A DNA stretch of 48,385 nucleotides, taken from assembly GCF_900115495.1 (NCBI RefSeq), contig NZ_FOWR01000039.1, positions 1 to 48,385 on the forward strand. Reading direction: 5' to 3'. The notes below the pieces were generated by a model. That model saw nothing but the letters and a program-made list of their open reading frames with translations, searched no databases and was not told the DNA's origin. This document shows, piece by piece, positions 1 to 7,873 of this stretch (positions are counted from its first letter, which is position 1; each line of letters opens with the position of its first letter). This DNA is from Enterovibrio norvegicus DSM 15893. Its GTDB lineage: Bacteria > Pseudomonadota > Gammaproteobacteria > Enterobacterales > Vibrionaceae. A program made the translations under genes and the position numbers.

Positions 1-396
1 TCGAGAAAAATCATGGGGTTCCACTTAGATGACAACATGAAAGCATCGACGGTTAAACGCGCATTCACCCATGCTCTGAAACAGCGCAGGGCTGATAGCC
101 TGTTAGTTCATCACTCTGACCGAGGGGTGCAGTATTGCTCAGACGAATATCAACGTATTCATAAGCAACATGACGTGATGTGCTCAATGACGGATGGGTA
201 TGATTGTTACCAGAATGCGTTGGCTGAACGAGTGAATGGCATATTGAAGAACGAGTACTTACTTATCAAACCACGTGATTTAGAGGAGGCGAGAAAGATG
301 GTGGCAGAGTCCGTAGATATCTACAATCAAAGACGGCCACACGCTGCGTTAAAATACAAAACGCCCGATGAAGTCCATCAGGCGTTTTATGCTTAG
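1..396 (+). CDS. IS3-family transposase (OrfB, DDE integrase core), C-terminal part
   Basis: The reading frame is open from base 1, so the gene begins upstream; the ATG at 13 is internal. The visible 131 residues are the C-terminal half of an IS3/IS150-type rve integrase. The second catalytic Asp sits in HHSDRGVQY and the catalytic Glu in NALAERVNGILKNEYL, followed by the usual YNxxRPHxAL motif (YNQRRPHAAL) and a KTPDEVH tail. The first Asp lies outside the window. IS3 elements normally make this protein as an OrfAB fusion by -1 frameshifting, but the frameshift site is not in view. No frameshift or stop is seen in this part, so the copy may be intact. Confidence 0.9.
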   Translation, partial: SRKIMGFHLDDNMKASTVKRAFTHALKQRRADSLLVHHSDRGVQYCSDEYQRIHKQHDVMCSMTDGYDCYQNALAERVNGILKNEYLLIKPRDLEEARKMVAESVDIYNQRRPHAALKYKTPDEVHQAFYA

Positions 397-425
397 AAAG
401 TGTCAACCCATATCAGGACGGGTCA
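1..425 (+). mobile_element. IS3-family insertion sequence, right-hand part (truncated by window edge)
   Basis: The segment holds the 3' end of an IS3-type transposase gene followed by a short tail. The tail, about 400-425, ends in GGACGGGTCA. IS3-family elements commonly end in TGA...TCA, so the right boundary is inferred at about 425. That leaves only about 28 bp to the grxD stop codon. The left end and any target duplication lie outside the window, so the exact boundary is unconfirmed. Confidence 0.8.
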
Positions 426-453
426 GAATCATTGCGTTAAAAACGGCGAGGTT

Positions 454-783
454 TTATTCCGCATCACGGCGCATTGCCGCATCTTTGATGATAGGCTGAA
501 GCTCACCTTTCTGGAACATTTCCAGTACGATGTCACAACCACCGATCAGTTCACCTTCAACCCATAGTTGAGGGAAGGTCGGCCATTCTGCATAAATTGG
601 CAACTCGGCACGAATGTCTGGATTTTGCAGAATATCTACGTACGCAAATTTTTCACCGCACGCCATCAGCGCTTGGCTAGTTTGCGACGAAAAGCCACAG
701 CTAGGTAGCTTGGGTGAGCCTTTCATATAAAGCAGGATCGCATTTTCTTCGATCTGCTGTTTGATTTTATCAATAGTTTCCAT
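454..783 (-). CDS. grxD: Monothiol glutaredoxin 4 (Grx4, CGFS type)
   Basis: The 109-residue protein has the CGFS active site with Cys29 (PSCGFSSQTSQAL), a WPTFPQLWV cis-Pro segment and the GGCDIVLEM glutathione-binding motif, which together define the single-domain monothiol glutaredoxins. Family members bind a bridging [2Fe-2S] cluster with glutathione, deliver clusters to target proteins and work with BolA-type partners in the cytoplasm. The start METIDKI at 783 was chosen over an upstream in-frame TTG at 801, because GAGGAA lies just ahead of it and homologues start there. The gene is divergent from sodB across about 260 bp. The IS3 end lies about 28 bp beyond the stop codon and may have disturbed the original terminator. 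Confidence 0.93.
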   Translation of the reverse strand: METIDKIKQQIEENAILLYMKGSPKLPSCGFSSQTSQALMACGEKFAYVDILQNPDIRAELPIYAEWPTFPQLWVEGELIGGCDIVLEMFQKGELQPIIKDAAMRRDAE

Positions 784-1042
784 TACTTCCTCGAACACCA
801 AGTGTGATGACTTCGTTCATATTAACTGGGAAAAGCGCGGAAAAAAATGCCTAAAAACTGTAAGGACATATTCAGCCGCTTTTTTTAAAATTATTCTTTT
901 AATAAAGTAAAAACTTGCTAAACTGTTTTGCAGTCAGTCTATAAGTAGAAACGTCGACAATTTAGTTACCTAAAGTGTAAGACAAATCTACAGGAAGCAA
1001 TAATGTCAGGGGGCAACCCCACCCATCATGGAGAATCGAGTA

Positions 1043-1627
1043 ATGGCATTTCAACTACCAGCTCTTCCTTACGAAAAAAATGCACTTGAGCCGCACATCT
1101 CTCAAGAGACTTTGGAATACCACTACGGTAAGCACCACAACACTTACGTTGTTAAGCTTAACGGCCTAGTTGAAGGTACTGAGCTTGAGAGCAAATCTCT
1201 GGAAGAGATCATCAAGACCTCTACTGGCGGTGTATTCAATAACGCAGCACAAATCTGGAACCACACGTTCTACTGGCACTGCCTAAGCCCAAATGGCGGC
1301 GGTGAGCCAACAGGTGATGTTGCTGATGCAATCGCGAAAGCATTCGGTTCATTCGAAGAATTCAAAGCGAAATTCACTGATTCAGCAATCAACAACTTCG
1401 GTTCTTCTTGGACTTGGTTGGTGAAAAAAGCTGACGGTTCTCTCGATATCGTAAACACGTCAAACGCAGGCACGCCACTGACTGAAGAAGGTGTTACACC
1501 TCTTCTGACTGTTGACCTGTGGGAACACGCTTACTACATCGATTTCCGTAACCTACGTCCAGACTACATGAACGCATTCTGGGCATTGGTTAACTGGGAA
1601 TTCGTTGCTCAAAACCTAGCAGCGTAA
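1043..1627 (+). CDS. sodB: Iron superoxide dismutase
   Basis: This 194-residue cytoplasmic enzyme dismutates superoxide to O2 and H2O2. The metal ligands are visible as His27 (LEYHYGKHH), His74 (IWNHTFYW), Asp158 and His162 (DLWEHAYYID). Gln70 in AAQIWNHTFYW is the position that marks Fe- rather than Mn-type enzymes. The start MAFQLPALPY at 1043 is preceded by GGAG about nine bases upstream; the in-frame ATG at 1028 would add only five poorly conserved residues. In enterics and vibrios sodB is positively linked to iron supply through Fur/RyhB, but no site is asserted here. The gene is monocistronic, with a strong terminator at 1663-1692. Confidence 0.96.
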   Translation: MAFQLPALPYEKNALEPHISQETLEYHYGKHHNTYVVKLNGLVEGTELESKSLEEIIKTSTGGVFNNAAQIWNHTFYWHCLSPNGGGEPTGDVADAIAKAFGSFEEFKAKFTDSAINNFGSSWTWLVKKADGSLDIVNTSNAGTPLTEEGVTPLLTVDLWEHAYYIDFRNLRPDYMNAFWALVNWEFVAQNLAA

Positions 1628-1662
1628 TCTCTCGGTTCTCTTCGCACCCTTGGGTGTGAATG

Positions 1663-1692
1663 AAATACCTCGCTTCGGCGGGGTATTTTTTG
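1663..1692 (+). terminator. Intrinsic terminator of sodB
   Basis: An 11-bp stem (AAATACCTCGC / GCGGGGTATTT, one G-T pair) closes a TTCG tetraloop and is followed by TTTTTT. It starts 35 bp after the sodB stop codon. Confidence 0.92.
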
Positions 1693-1706
1693 CTTGTCGT
1701 TCACCG

Positions 1707-1748
1707 AGAAACTAGAAACTAGAAACTAGAAACTAGAAACTAGAAACT
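1707..1748. repeat. Six tandem copies of heptamer AGAAACT
   Basis: Six exact, head-to-tail copies of AGAAACT lie between the sodB terminator and the asd terminator. They are non-coding. On the other strand the unit reads TAGTTTC cyclically, one base different from the TAGTCTC unit of the array at 21700-21727. The length is likely to vary by replication slippage. Confidence 0.95.
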
Positions 1749-1771
1749 AAGATGCCAAAAACGTCTGTCAC

Positions 1772-1799
1772 AAAAAAGCCGCTGATGATCAGCGGCTTT
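1772..1799 (-). terminator. Intrinsic terminator of asd
   Basis: A perfect 10-bp stem AAGCCGCTGA / TCAGCGGCTT with a 3-nt loop. Read on the minus strand it is followed by TTTTTT, so it serves asd. The plus-strand side (TTTGTTTT) may also stop residual sodB transcripts. Confidence 0.88.
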
Positions 1800-1839
1800 G
1801 TTTTAGGTCTTAAGATTTCAACTGGCGTTAAACGCAGTG

Positions 1840-2958
1840 TTACGACACTTCAGCAAGAATAATGCGAAGTGTGCGGCGTAGAGGCTCTGCAGCACCCCAC
1901 AGCAATTGGTCACCGACAGTGAACGCATTCAAGAAGTCATCGCCCATCGCCATCTTACGAAGACGACCTACAGGCACAGACAAGGTTCCTGTTACTTTTG
2001 CAGGAGACAGCTCTTGCAGCGTAATGTCACGCTCATTCGGGATCACTTTGACCCAGTCATTATGCGCAGCGATGATGCCTTCGATTTCGTCCAAAGGAAC
2101 GTTCTTCTTCAACTTCAACGTGAGTGCTTGGCTGTGACAGCGCATTGCACCAATGCGAACACACGTACCATCAATCGGTACTGGGTTGCTTTCAAGACCA
2201 AGGATCTTGTTCGTTTCAACGGTGCCTTTCCACTCTTCCTTGCTTTGACCGTTTTCACGTTTCACGTCGATCCAAGGGATCAAAGAACCCGCCAATGGCG
2301 CACCAAATTCTGAAGTCGGGAAACTTGAAGAGCGCAGCGTTTCAGCCACTTTACGGTCGATATCCAAGATGGATGTTGCAGGGTTTGCCAGATCAAGGCT
2401 CACTGCATCATTGATCACGCCCATTTGGCTGATCAATTCGCGCATGTTTTTCGCACCAGCACCAGATGCTGCTTGGTACGTTTGCGCGGTCATCCACTCA
2501 ACCAGACCTTCTTTGTAAAGGCCACCCACCGCCATCAGCATCAAGCTGACAGTACAGTTACCACCCACATAGGTTTTCGTCCCCTTGTGAATGCCTTCTT
2601 GGATTTGCTTAAAGTTGACAGGATCCAGCGTAATGATGCTGTCTTCTTTCATACGAAGTGTTGATGCGGCATCAATCCAATATCCCTTCCAGCCAGCGGC
2701 CAGTAGTTTTGGATACACTTCTTCGGTATAGCTACCACCTTGACAGGTAATAACAACGTCCAATGTTTTTAGACTTTCGATATTAAAGGCATCTTCTAGA
2801 AGACCTGCATCTTTGCCATAGTTTGGCGCAGGGATGCCAATTTGAGAGGTGCTATAAAAAACCGGCTCGATAACATCGAAATCACGCTCTTCTACCATGC
2901 GCTGCATCAGTACAGAACCCACCATACCGCGCCAGCCTACTAACCCTACTCTTTTCAT
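1840..2958 (-). CDS. asd: Aspartate-semialdehyde dehydrogenase
   Basis: The 372-residue enzyme makes L-aspartate 4-semialdehyde from aspartyl phosphate with NADPH, the branch point to lysine/diaminopimelate, methionine and threonine. The N-terminal [14 protein letters not shown] is the NADP-binding loop of the gammaproteobacterial type. Cys135 in [11 protein letters not shown] is the acyl-forming nucleophile and His275 in MRCHSQAL is the catalytic histidine. Length and sequence follow the E. coli Asd subfamily closely to the C-terminal [14 protein letters not shown]. Vibrios often carry a second Asd of another subtype elsewhere. The start is [11 protein letters not shown], with AGGAGTGTGAGAGCGA upstream on the minus strand as the likely ribosome-binding region. 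A terminator lies at 1772-1799 and a leader with two hairpins upstream. Confidence 0.95.
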   Translation of the reverse strand: MKRVGLVGWRGMVGSVLMQRMVEERDFDVIEPVFYSTSQIGIPAPNYGKDAGLLEDAFNIESLKTLDVVITCQGGSYTEEVYPKLLAAGWKGYWIDAASTLRMKEDSIITLDPVNFKQIQEGIHKGTKTYVGGNCTVSLMLMAVGGLYKEGLVEWMTAQTYQAASGAGAKNMRELISQMGVINDAVSLDLANPATSILDIDRKVAETLRSSSFPTSEFGAPLAGSLIPWIDVKRENGQSKEEWKGTVETNKILGLESNPVPIDGTCVRIGAMRCHSQALTLKLKKNVPLDEIEGIIAAHNDWVKVIPNERDITLQELSPAKVTGTLSVPVGRLRKMAMGDDFLNAFTVGDQLLWGAAEPLRRTLRIILAEVS

Positions 2959-3651
2959 TCGCTCTCACACTCCTTGTTTTAAATTTCTCCACTTATCTTG
3001 AAAATTAACGACACAAATAACAAGCAAAAACTGCATCTTTTTGCCTAAGCACGAGAAAAATCTCAGCCTGCCTGCATTGAACAGGCTTCCAACCAAATTT
3101 AAACGTTTCATTATGGAAGTGATGACATTAAAACGAACCGAAGTAACCAAAAGATGATTTTTACGATCTTCCTCTCATTCGCATAGAGATAAAAACACCT
3201 ATACATACCAACCAAAACGACGTTTAGAGCCAAAACATTGCAGTTTAACCATCTCAAATGCTGCACATTTACATTTACACACACATTTCAGAAACACATC
3301 TTAACCGCATTTAAATCACTCAAATTAACCATATCCATACAAATATCATCAGGTAAACCATGAAAAATAACCCCTTGAGCGCATAAGTCACATAAAATGA
3401 AATTCTTGTTCACCTCTTCTATCCTCTTTCGCTAAAGTAACTCTCGCCGCCAGGATGGTAGTAATAACAGCCCACTGTTTGTGATTGTTTGTATACCCAA
3501 GCGACCTCAAGGTAATGATGTCTACGATGTCAGAGAAAGAGACGTTAGAGCGCGATATTGATGCGCACAGACGTTCATTTTGACGTGACTTGGTTATGTA
3601 TTTCACCGGAAGGAACCGACACGGGCCCGACTCTCAAGAAAGGTTTCATAT
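2959..3651. other. Divergent non-coding region between asd and nhaC, with leader hairpins
   Basis: No convincing gene is present in these 693 bp. On the minus strand the asd leader can form a stem AGCCTG/CAGGCT at about 3065-3086 followed by GAGATTTTTCTC. Nearer the gene a perfect 7-bp hairpin, GCAAAAA/TTTTTGC, lies at 3024-3044. On the plus strand the 150 bp before nhaC can form a closing helix between about 3493 (TACCCAAG) and 3588 (CTTGGTTA) around shorter stems. I looked for the lysine riboswitch core in both directions and did not find it. Confidence 0.5.
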
Positions 3652-5100
3652 ATGAAAAATCGCTCGGTGCAACTTCCTTCTTTGTTCCAAGTATTCATGG
3701 CGCTCGGTCTGTTCCTGTTGTTGGCATTCTCCTTTACCGCCAAACTTAACTTACCTATTCAATTGGCGCTGTACATTGGTTGGTTCTTGATCATCGGCCT
3801 TGGCATTAAGCTTGGCCATCAGTACAAAGATCTTGAAAAAGCGGCCACCAACGGCATTGCAAATGGCTTAGGAGCGGTCTTGATCCTTCTGGCGGTCGGC
3901 GCACTTGTCGGCACCTGGATTGCGGGCGGTATCGTTCCAACCATCATCTATTACGGCTTGAATGCCATTCACCCTTCTATCTTCCTCGCCGCCACCATGA
4001 TCATTTGTTCATTAACGGCGCTGGCGACGGGTACATCATGGGGTGCAGCAGGTACTGCGGGTATCGCAATGATGGGCATTGGCCAAGGTCTTGGCGTTCC
4101 TGCACCCGTCACAGCGGGCGCTGTGCTGTCAGGCTGTTACTTTGGCGACAAACTGTCTCCGCTTTCTGACTCGGTGATCCTTGCTTCTTCTATGTCTGGT
4201 GTCGAAATCGTTGAACACATCAAAGGCATGCTGCCAATCGCTCTGATCAGTTACATCATCACGGGTATTTTGTTCACTGCACTTGGCCTGCACTACGCTG
4301 GCAATGTTGACATGGCGCAAGTGAGTGACGTGATTGCCGCGATGGACAAACAATTCGTGATTTCACCAATGTCCTTTATCCCAGTGGCGATTGTGTTAGT
4401 GCTTTTGGCTCTCCGTCTACCTTCGTTCCCTGTGATTTCTCTTGGTTCTGTTTTGGGTATCGTGTGGGCTATCGTGGTGCAAGACATGAACCCTCTTGCC
4501 GCAATCAACACGGCATGGGCACCGTTCCAAATTGAGTCGGGTGTGAGCTTCATTGATGCCATCTTAAACCGCGGCGGCATGGAATCTATGCTCGGTTCAG
4601 TGGCTGTGATTGTGTTCGGTCTGGGCTTTGGTGGCCTGCTAGACAAGGTGGGTGTACTTGAAACCATCGCGAAGATTTTCGAGCGCAAAGTGAATTCTGC
4701 GGGCAGCCTTGCTACCTCAACCATTGGTACCGCATTCCTTGGTAACGTGTTTGGTTCGGCCATGTACGTGTCTTTGATTCTGACACCTAAGATTTGTGCG
4801 AAAAACTATGACCGCATTGGTTACCACCGTAAGAACCTTTCTCGTAATGCAGAGTTCGGCGGCACACTCACATCCGGTATGGTGCCTTGGAGTGATAACG
4901 GTATTTACATGGCGAGCATTTTGGGTGTTGCAACCCTGTCTTATGCACCGTTCATGTGGCTGAGCTTCGTGTGTATTATCGTGACCATTGTGACCTCTTA
5001 CCTTGGTTGGTTTGTGGACCCTGTTGAACCAAACCAACAACACGAAGTGGCATCCGATAACGCAAGCCTAGAAGGCGCTGCAGCACTGCAAAAAGCGTAA
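3652..5100 (+). CDS. nhaC: NhaC-family Na+/H+ antiporter or related transporter
   Basis: This 482-residue inner-membrane protein has about eleven to twelve hydrophobic segments spread along its length. It shows NhaC-family signatures: SLTALATGTSWGAAGTAG, GAVLSGCYFGDKLSPLSDS, and GTLTSGMVPWSDNGIYM near the C terminus. NhaC proteins exchange Na+ for H+. Some gammaproteobacterial members (often called LysW) are predicted lysine transporters, so antiport is likely but substrate is not certain. The start at 3652 is preceded by AAGAAAGG nine bases upstream. The gene is monocistronic and ends in a terminator at 5119-5143. Its long 5' region may be structured. Confidence 0.82.
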   Translation: MKNRSVQLPSLFQVFMALGLFLLLAFSFTAKLNLPIQLALYIGWFLIIGLGIKLGHQYKDLEKAATNGIANGLGAVLILLAVGALVGTWIAGGIVPTIIYYGLNAIHPSIFLAATMIICSLTALATGTSWGAAGTAGIAMMGIGQGLGVPAPVTAGAVLSGCYFGDKLSPLSDSVILASSMSGVEIVEHIKGMLPIALISYIITGILFTALGLHYAGNVDMAQVSDVIAAMDKQFVISPMSFIPVAIVLVLLALRLPSFPVISLGSVLGIVWAIVVQDMNPLAAINTAWAPFQIESGVSFIDAILNRGGMESMLGSVAVIVFGLGFGGLLDKVGVLETIAKIFERKVNSAGSLATSTIGTAFLGNVFGSAMYVSLILTPKICAKNYDRIGYHRKNLSRNAEFGGTLTSGMVPWSDNGIYMASILGVATLSYAPFMWLSFVCIIVTIVTSYLGWFVDPVEPNQQHEVASDNASLEGAAALQKA

Positions 5101-5118
5101 TCTCAACATCCCCTTTCT

Positions 5119-5143
5119 AAAGGCAGCGAACGCTGCCTTTTTT
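5119..5143 (+). terminator. Intrinsic terminator of nhaC
   Basis: A perfect stem AAAGGCAGCG / CGCTGCCTTT with a 2-nt centre (AA), followed by TTT, starts 19 bp after the nhaC stop codon. Confidence 0.92.
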
Positions 5144-5371
5144 ACATCTCTCGAAAGGTGTTTACATCCTTGTTTTAGCAGAAAATCTTAGCCTTCCCGA
5201 CGCTGCTACTGATAGTAGATCACGATCACATATTCAACATTGCACCACGCGAATTCCCCACCATTCAGTAGCACATATTGACCCCAATCAAAGTGCGGAA
5301 TCCCTCGCAGAAGAGAATGGGGGCAGATTTCATTTTGCATACGCAAACACACTTAGCCCAAAGAGGTATCT

Positions 5372-6097
5372 ATGAGCACTCCTAGCGAGCAAACTCGCAA
5401 AGTTACTATCGGTAGTTACTTTGCCCTCGCCTTCGCCGTCGTTTTCTTTTCAGGATTACTCCAATCTAACGAATGGTATGGCGTTTTTGACTTCACCACA
5501 TTGAACGGTTCTTTCGGTAGCGTTGTTTATGGCGTTAACGAAACCGCTGATGGCATCCAAGCTGCAACCACTTCTATGCGTGGTAAAGGCGGTAGCGGTG
5601 CTCGTGACGGCTTCCTGTTCGCCCTAACGCTGATCCCTACCGTGATGTTCGCACTGGGTATGATCAACGTACTAGAGCACTACGGCGCACTGGATGCAGC
5701 GCGTAAACTGCTTACGCCACTGCTTCGTCCACTGATGAACATCCCTGGTAACACAGGTCTTGCTTTGATTGCATCGCTGCAAAGTACCGATGCGGGTGCA
5801 GCCATGACCCGTCAGCTAAAAGATGAAGGCCACCTCACCAAGCGTGAAGCGGATATTTTCACCATGTTCCAATTCTCTGCAGGTGCAGCGATCGTGAACT
5901 TCTTCTCATCAGGCGCGGTGCTGTTCACCCTGACACTGATGGACGGCTCTTTGGCAGTTTCTTCTTCTATCGGTCTCGCGGTTGCCGTGATGTTCGTATT
6001 CAAATTCGTGGGCGCAAACCTGTTCCGCGTTTACTTGAACATCACTGAAGGCAAAGAAGACAAAACCGGCAACGCGCTAACCGAGGAGAAAGCATAA
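5372..6097 (+). CDS. yjiH: YjiH-like membrane protein (nucleoside-recognition/Gate domain)
   Basis: The 241-residue multi-pass membrane protein has hydrophobic segments near residues 15-30, 75-100, 120-145, 165-190 and 195-220, and a Gate-type stretch GALDAARKLLTPLLRPLMNIPGN. It resembles E. coli YjiH, which is encoded next to YjiG and an isoaspartyl dipeptidase. The transport substrate is unproven. The stop codon overlaps the ATG of the next gene (TAATG at 6095-6099), so the two halves are translationally coupled and probably form one complex. AGAGGTATCT lies directly ahead of the start. Paired with the downstream M20 peptidase, a role in peptide or amino-acid-derivative uptake or export is an inference. 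Confidence 0.8.
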   Translation: MSTPSEQTRKVTIGSYFALAFAVVFFSGLLQSNEWYGVFDFTTLNGSFGSVVYGVNETADGIQAATTSMRGKGGSGARDGFLFALTLIPTVMFALGMINVLEHYGALDAARKLLTPLLRPLMNIPGNTGLALIASLQSTDAGAAMTRQLKDEGHLTKREADIFTMFQFSAGAAIVNFFSSGAVLFTLTLMDGSLAVSSSIGLAVAVMFVFKFVGANLFRVYLNITEGKEDKTGNALTEEKA

Positions 6098-6558
6098 TGA
6101 CTGAAGCAAAAAAGCCGATGGTGACGGACATTTTCGTAGAAGGCGCTAAAAAAGGCTGGAACATCGCAACAACGTCAACCGTACCAAACGTTCTGATGGC
6201 GTTCGTGATCATCAAAGCGCTTCAAATCACCGGCGCACTGGATCTGATGGGCACCTTGTTCTCTCCTGTCATGGCAGTGTTCGGCCTTCCTGGTGAAGCG
6301 GCCGCTGTGCTTATCGGCGCGTGGATGTCGATGGGTGGCGCAGTGGGCGTGGTGATTAGCCTGTTTGACCAAGGCATCCTAAATGGCGAACACATTGCCA
6401 TTCTTGCTCCTGCTATTTACCTCATGGGTTCACAAGTTCAATACCTTGGCCGCATCCTTGGCCCAATAGGTACTGAAGGCCGCTACATCCCAGCCATGGT
6501 TATCATCTCAGTGATCAATGCCCTTGGCGCAATGTTGGTGATGAACATTCTGGTTTAA
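6097..6558 (+). CDS. yjiG: YjiG-like membrane protein, partner of YjiH
   Basis: The protein has 153 residues, the usual YjiG length, with about four hydrophobic segments. Conserved elements include GWNIATTSTVPNVLMAFVII, GLPGEAAAVLIGAWMSMGGAVG and LMGSQVQYLGRILGP. It is the second half of the YjiH/YjiG pair and overlaps its partner by one base. The family carries the nucleoside-recognition (Gate) fold, but nucleoside transport is not established for this branch. A stem-loop follows at 6571-6607, before the peptidase gene. Confidence 0.82.
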   Translation: MTEAKKPMVTDIFVEGAKKGWNIATTSTVPNVLMAFVIIKALQITGALDLMGTLFSPVMAVFGLPGEAAAVLIGAWMSMGGAVGVVISLFDQGILNGEHIAILAPAIYLMGSQVQYLGRILGPIGTEGRYIPAMVIISVINALGAMLVMNILV

Positions 6559-6570
6559 CGCTTTTCTCTC

Positions 6571-6607
6571 ACGCCGAGCACTTTCTTATTCAATAAAGGC
6601 TCGGCGT
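6571..6607 (+). other. Intercistronic stem-loop between yjiG and the M20 peptidase
   Basis: A perfect 9-bp stem ACGCCGAGC / GCTCGGCGT is extended by CTTT/AAAG after one bulged A and closed by a loop of about ten bases. No T-tract follows (TGCTTTCC), so it is not a canonical terminator. It could be an mRNA processing or stability element that sets the ratio of permease to peptidase. Confidence 0.6.
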
Positions 6608-6636
6608 TGCTTTCCAAACGGATTTCCGGAGTTGCT

Positions 6637-7761
6637 ATGAACTTTTCTCTGAGCACCTATTTAGAAGAACTACGCCCCCTGATCAATGTAGATTGCGGCA
6701 CATTGACGGTTGAAGGCATCGAAGTGATTGCCAACATCATCGCCGAAAAATACGAAGACATGGGCGGATGGAACATCAAGCGTGTTGATTGTGGTATTGC
6801 TGGCATGGGTCTTGAGATCCGCAACAAGCCTGAAGCAGAACACATTGATGTGATGTTGATTGGTCACATGGATACCGTATTCCCAGTGGGGACAGCGGCT
6901 GACCGCCCAATGAGCAACGATGAAAACCGTGCATACGGCCCAGGCGTTTCAGACATGAAGTCAGGCCTTCTGAACGTGGTATACGCACTGCGTGATCTGG
7001 ATGTGAGTGTTCGTGATGCGTTGTCTATCTGTGTTTGCATGAACCCAGACGAAGAGATTGGCTCTCTGCACTCAGAAGCATGGCTGAAATCCGTGGCGAA
7101 AGATGCACGCCACGTGCTGGTTGCAGAAGCTGCACGTGCTGATGGCTCATTGGTAAAAGCACGCAAAGGCATGGCGCGTTACAGAATGACGTTCCACGGC
7201 AAAGCGGCACACGCAGGTAACGAACCTCAAAATGGCCGCAGTGCAATCACTGAAATGGCGCATTGGATCCTAGCCTTGAACGCGATGACGGACTTCGAAA
7301 CAGGCACCACCCTGAACGTAGGCGTTGTGAACGGCGGCGACGGTGCGAACATTGCTCCACAACACGCAGAAGCGGTCGTTGACGTGCGTTTCTGGGACAA
7401 CGATGAATATGCGCTCGTAGACAGCAAAATCCGCGCATTAACAGAAACCCCGTTCGTTGATGGCGTCACCGTATCGTTGGTGCGTGAAGCGACCAAACCT
7501 GCAATGGCACCAACAAGCAAAACCGAAAGCCTTATGGCGATGATCGAAGAAACCGGAAACGATCTGGGTATCGACATCACTTGGCAGGAAGTGGGCGGCG
7601 GCTCTGATGCCAACCTAACCGCAGTATTGGGTGTACCCACCCTTGATGGTTTAGGCCCTATCGGTGCAGGCTTCCACAGTGACGCAGAATACCTTGAGCT
7701 TCACTCTATTGAACCACGCATCAAGCTACTGAAAGCAGTGCTTGAGAAATTGGCGAAATAA
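6637..7761 (+). CDS. M20-family zinc metallopeptidase (carboxypeptidase G2-like)
   Basis: The 374-residue protein has the M20 catalytic layout: His77 and Asp79 in LIGHMDTVFP, bridging Asp106 in YGPGVSDMKSG, catalytic Glu139/metal Glu140 in MNPDEEIGS, Glu164 in LVAEAA, and the C-terminal His in GAGFHSDAEYL. The dimerisation lid lies around residues 175-290. The type is glutamate carboxypeptidase/CPG2-like; the true substrate (dipeptide, acylated or isoaspartyl amino acid) cannot be read from sequence. No signal peptide is visible, so it is cytoplasmic. The start MNFSLSTYLEEL at 6637 follows TTCCGGAGTTGCT; the in-frame ATG at 6607 lacks a ribosome-binding site. It sits where E. coli has iadA after yjiH-yjiG, suggesting an equivalent peptidase for the transported product. 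Confidence 0.88.
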   Translation: MNFSLSTYLEELRPLINVDCGTLTVEGIEVIANIIAEKYEDMGGWNIKRVDCGIAGMGLEIRNKPEAEHIDVMLIGHMDTVFPVGTAADRPMSNDENRAYGPGVSDMKSGLLNVVYALRDLDVSVRDALSICVCMNPDEEIGSLHSEAWLKSVAKDARHVLVAEAARADGSLVKARKGMARYRMTFHGKAAHAGNEPQNGRSAITEMAHWILALNAMTDFETGTTLNVGVVNGGDGANIAPQHAEAVVDVRFWDNDEYALVDSKIRALTETPFVDGVTVSLVREATKPAMAPTSKTESLMAMIEETGNDLGIDITWQEVGGGSDANLTAVLGVPTLDGLGPIGAGFHSDAEYLELHSIEPRIKLLKAVLEKLAK

Positions 7762-7829
7762 GTATTCTCCGTCGGCCAATACGCTCACCCTGCTCCAACG
7801 CAGATTTGACGTAAGCTAACGTACAAATA

Positions 7830-7854
7830 AAAAGGGGCGAATTCGCCCCTTTTC
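7830..7854. terminator. Bidirectional terminator between the peptidase gene and dctM
   Basis: A perfect palindrome AAAAGGGGCGAATTCGCCCCTTTT has A and T runs on its two sides. It lies between two convergent genes and can stop transcription from both. Confidence 0.9.
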
Positions 7855-7873
7855 GTTATCTCTGGTCGCTACA

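Noticed and set aside
2965-3150. 61-codon open frame upstream of asd
   Set aside because: It covers the leader hairpins, lacks a good start context and has no recognisable features.
3380-3651. Lysine riboswitch upstream of nhaC or asd
   Set aside because: The conserved core (AGAGGNGC, AGUA, GAAGGGG...CCGAAG, GCUGG) was not found on either strand; only scattered fragments such as GAGGTGAAC occur.
5211-5235. CRP-like site upstream of yjiH
   Set aside because: One half (TGTGA on the minus strand) is good but the other half matches at only two of five bases.
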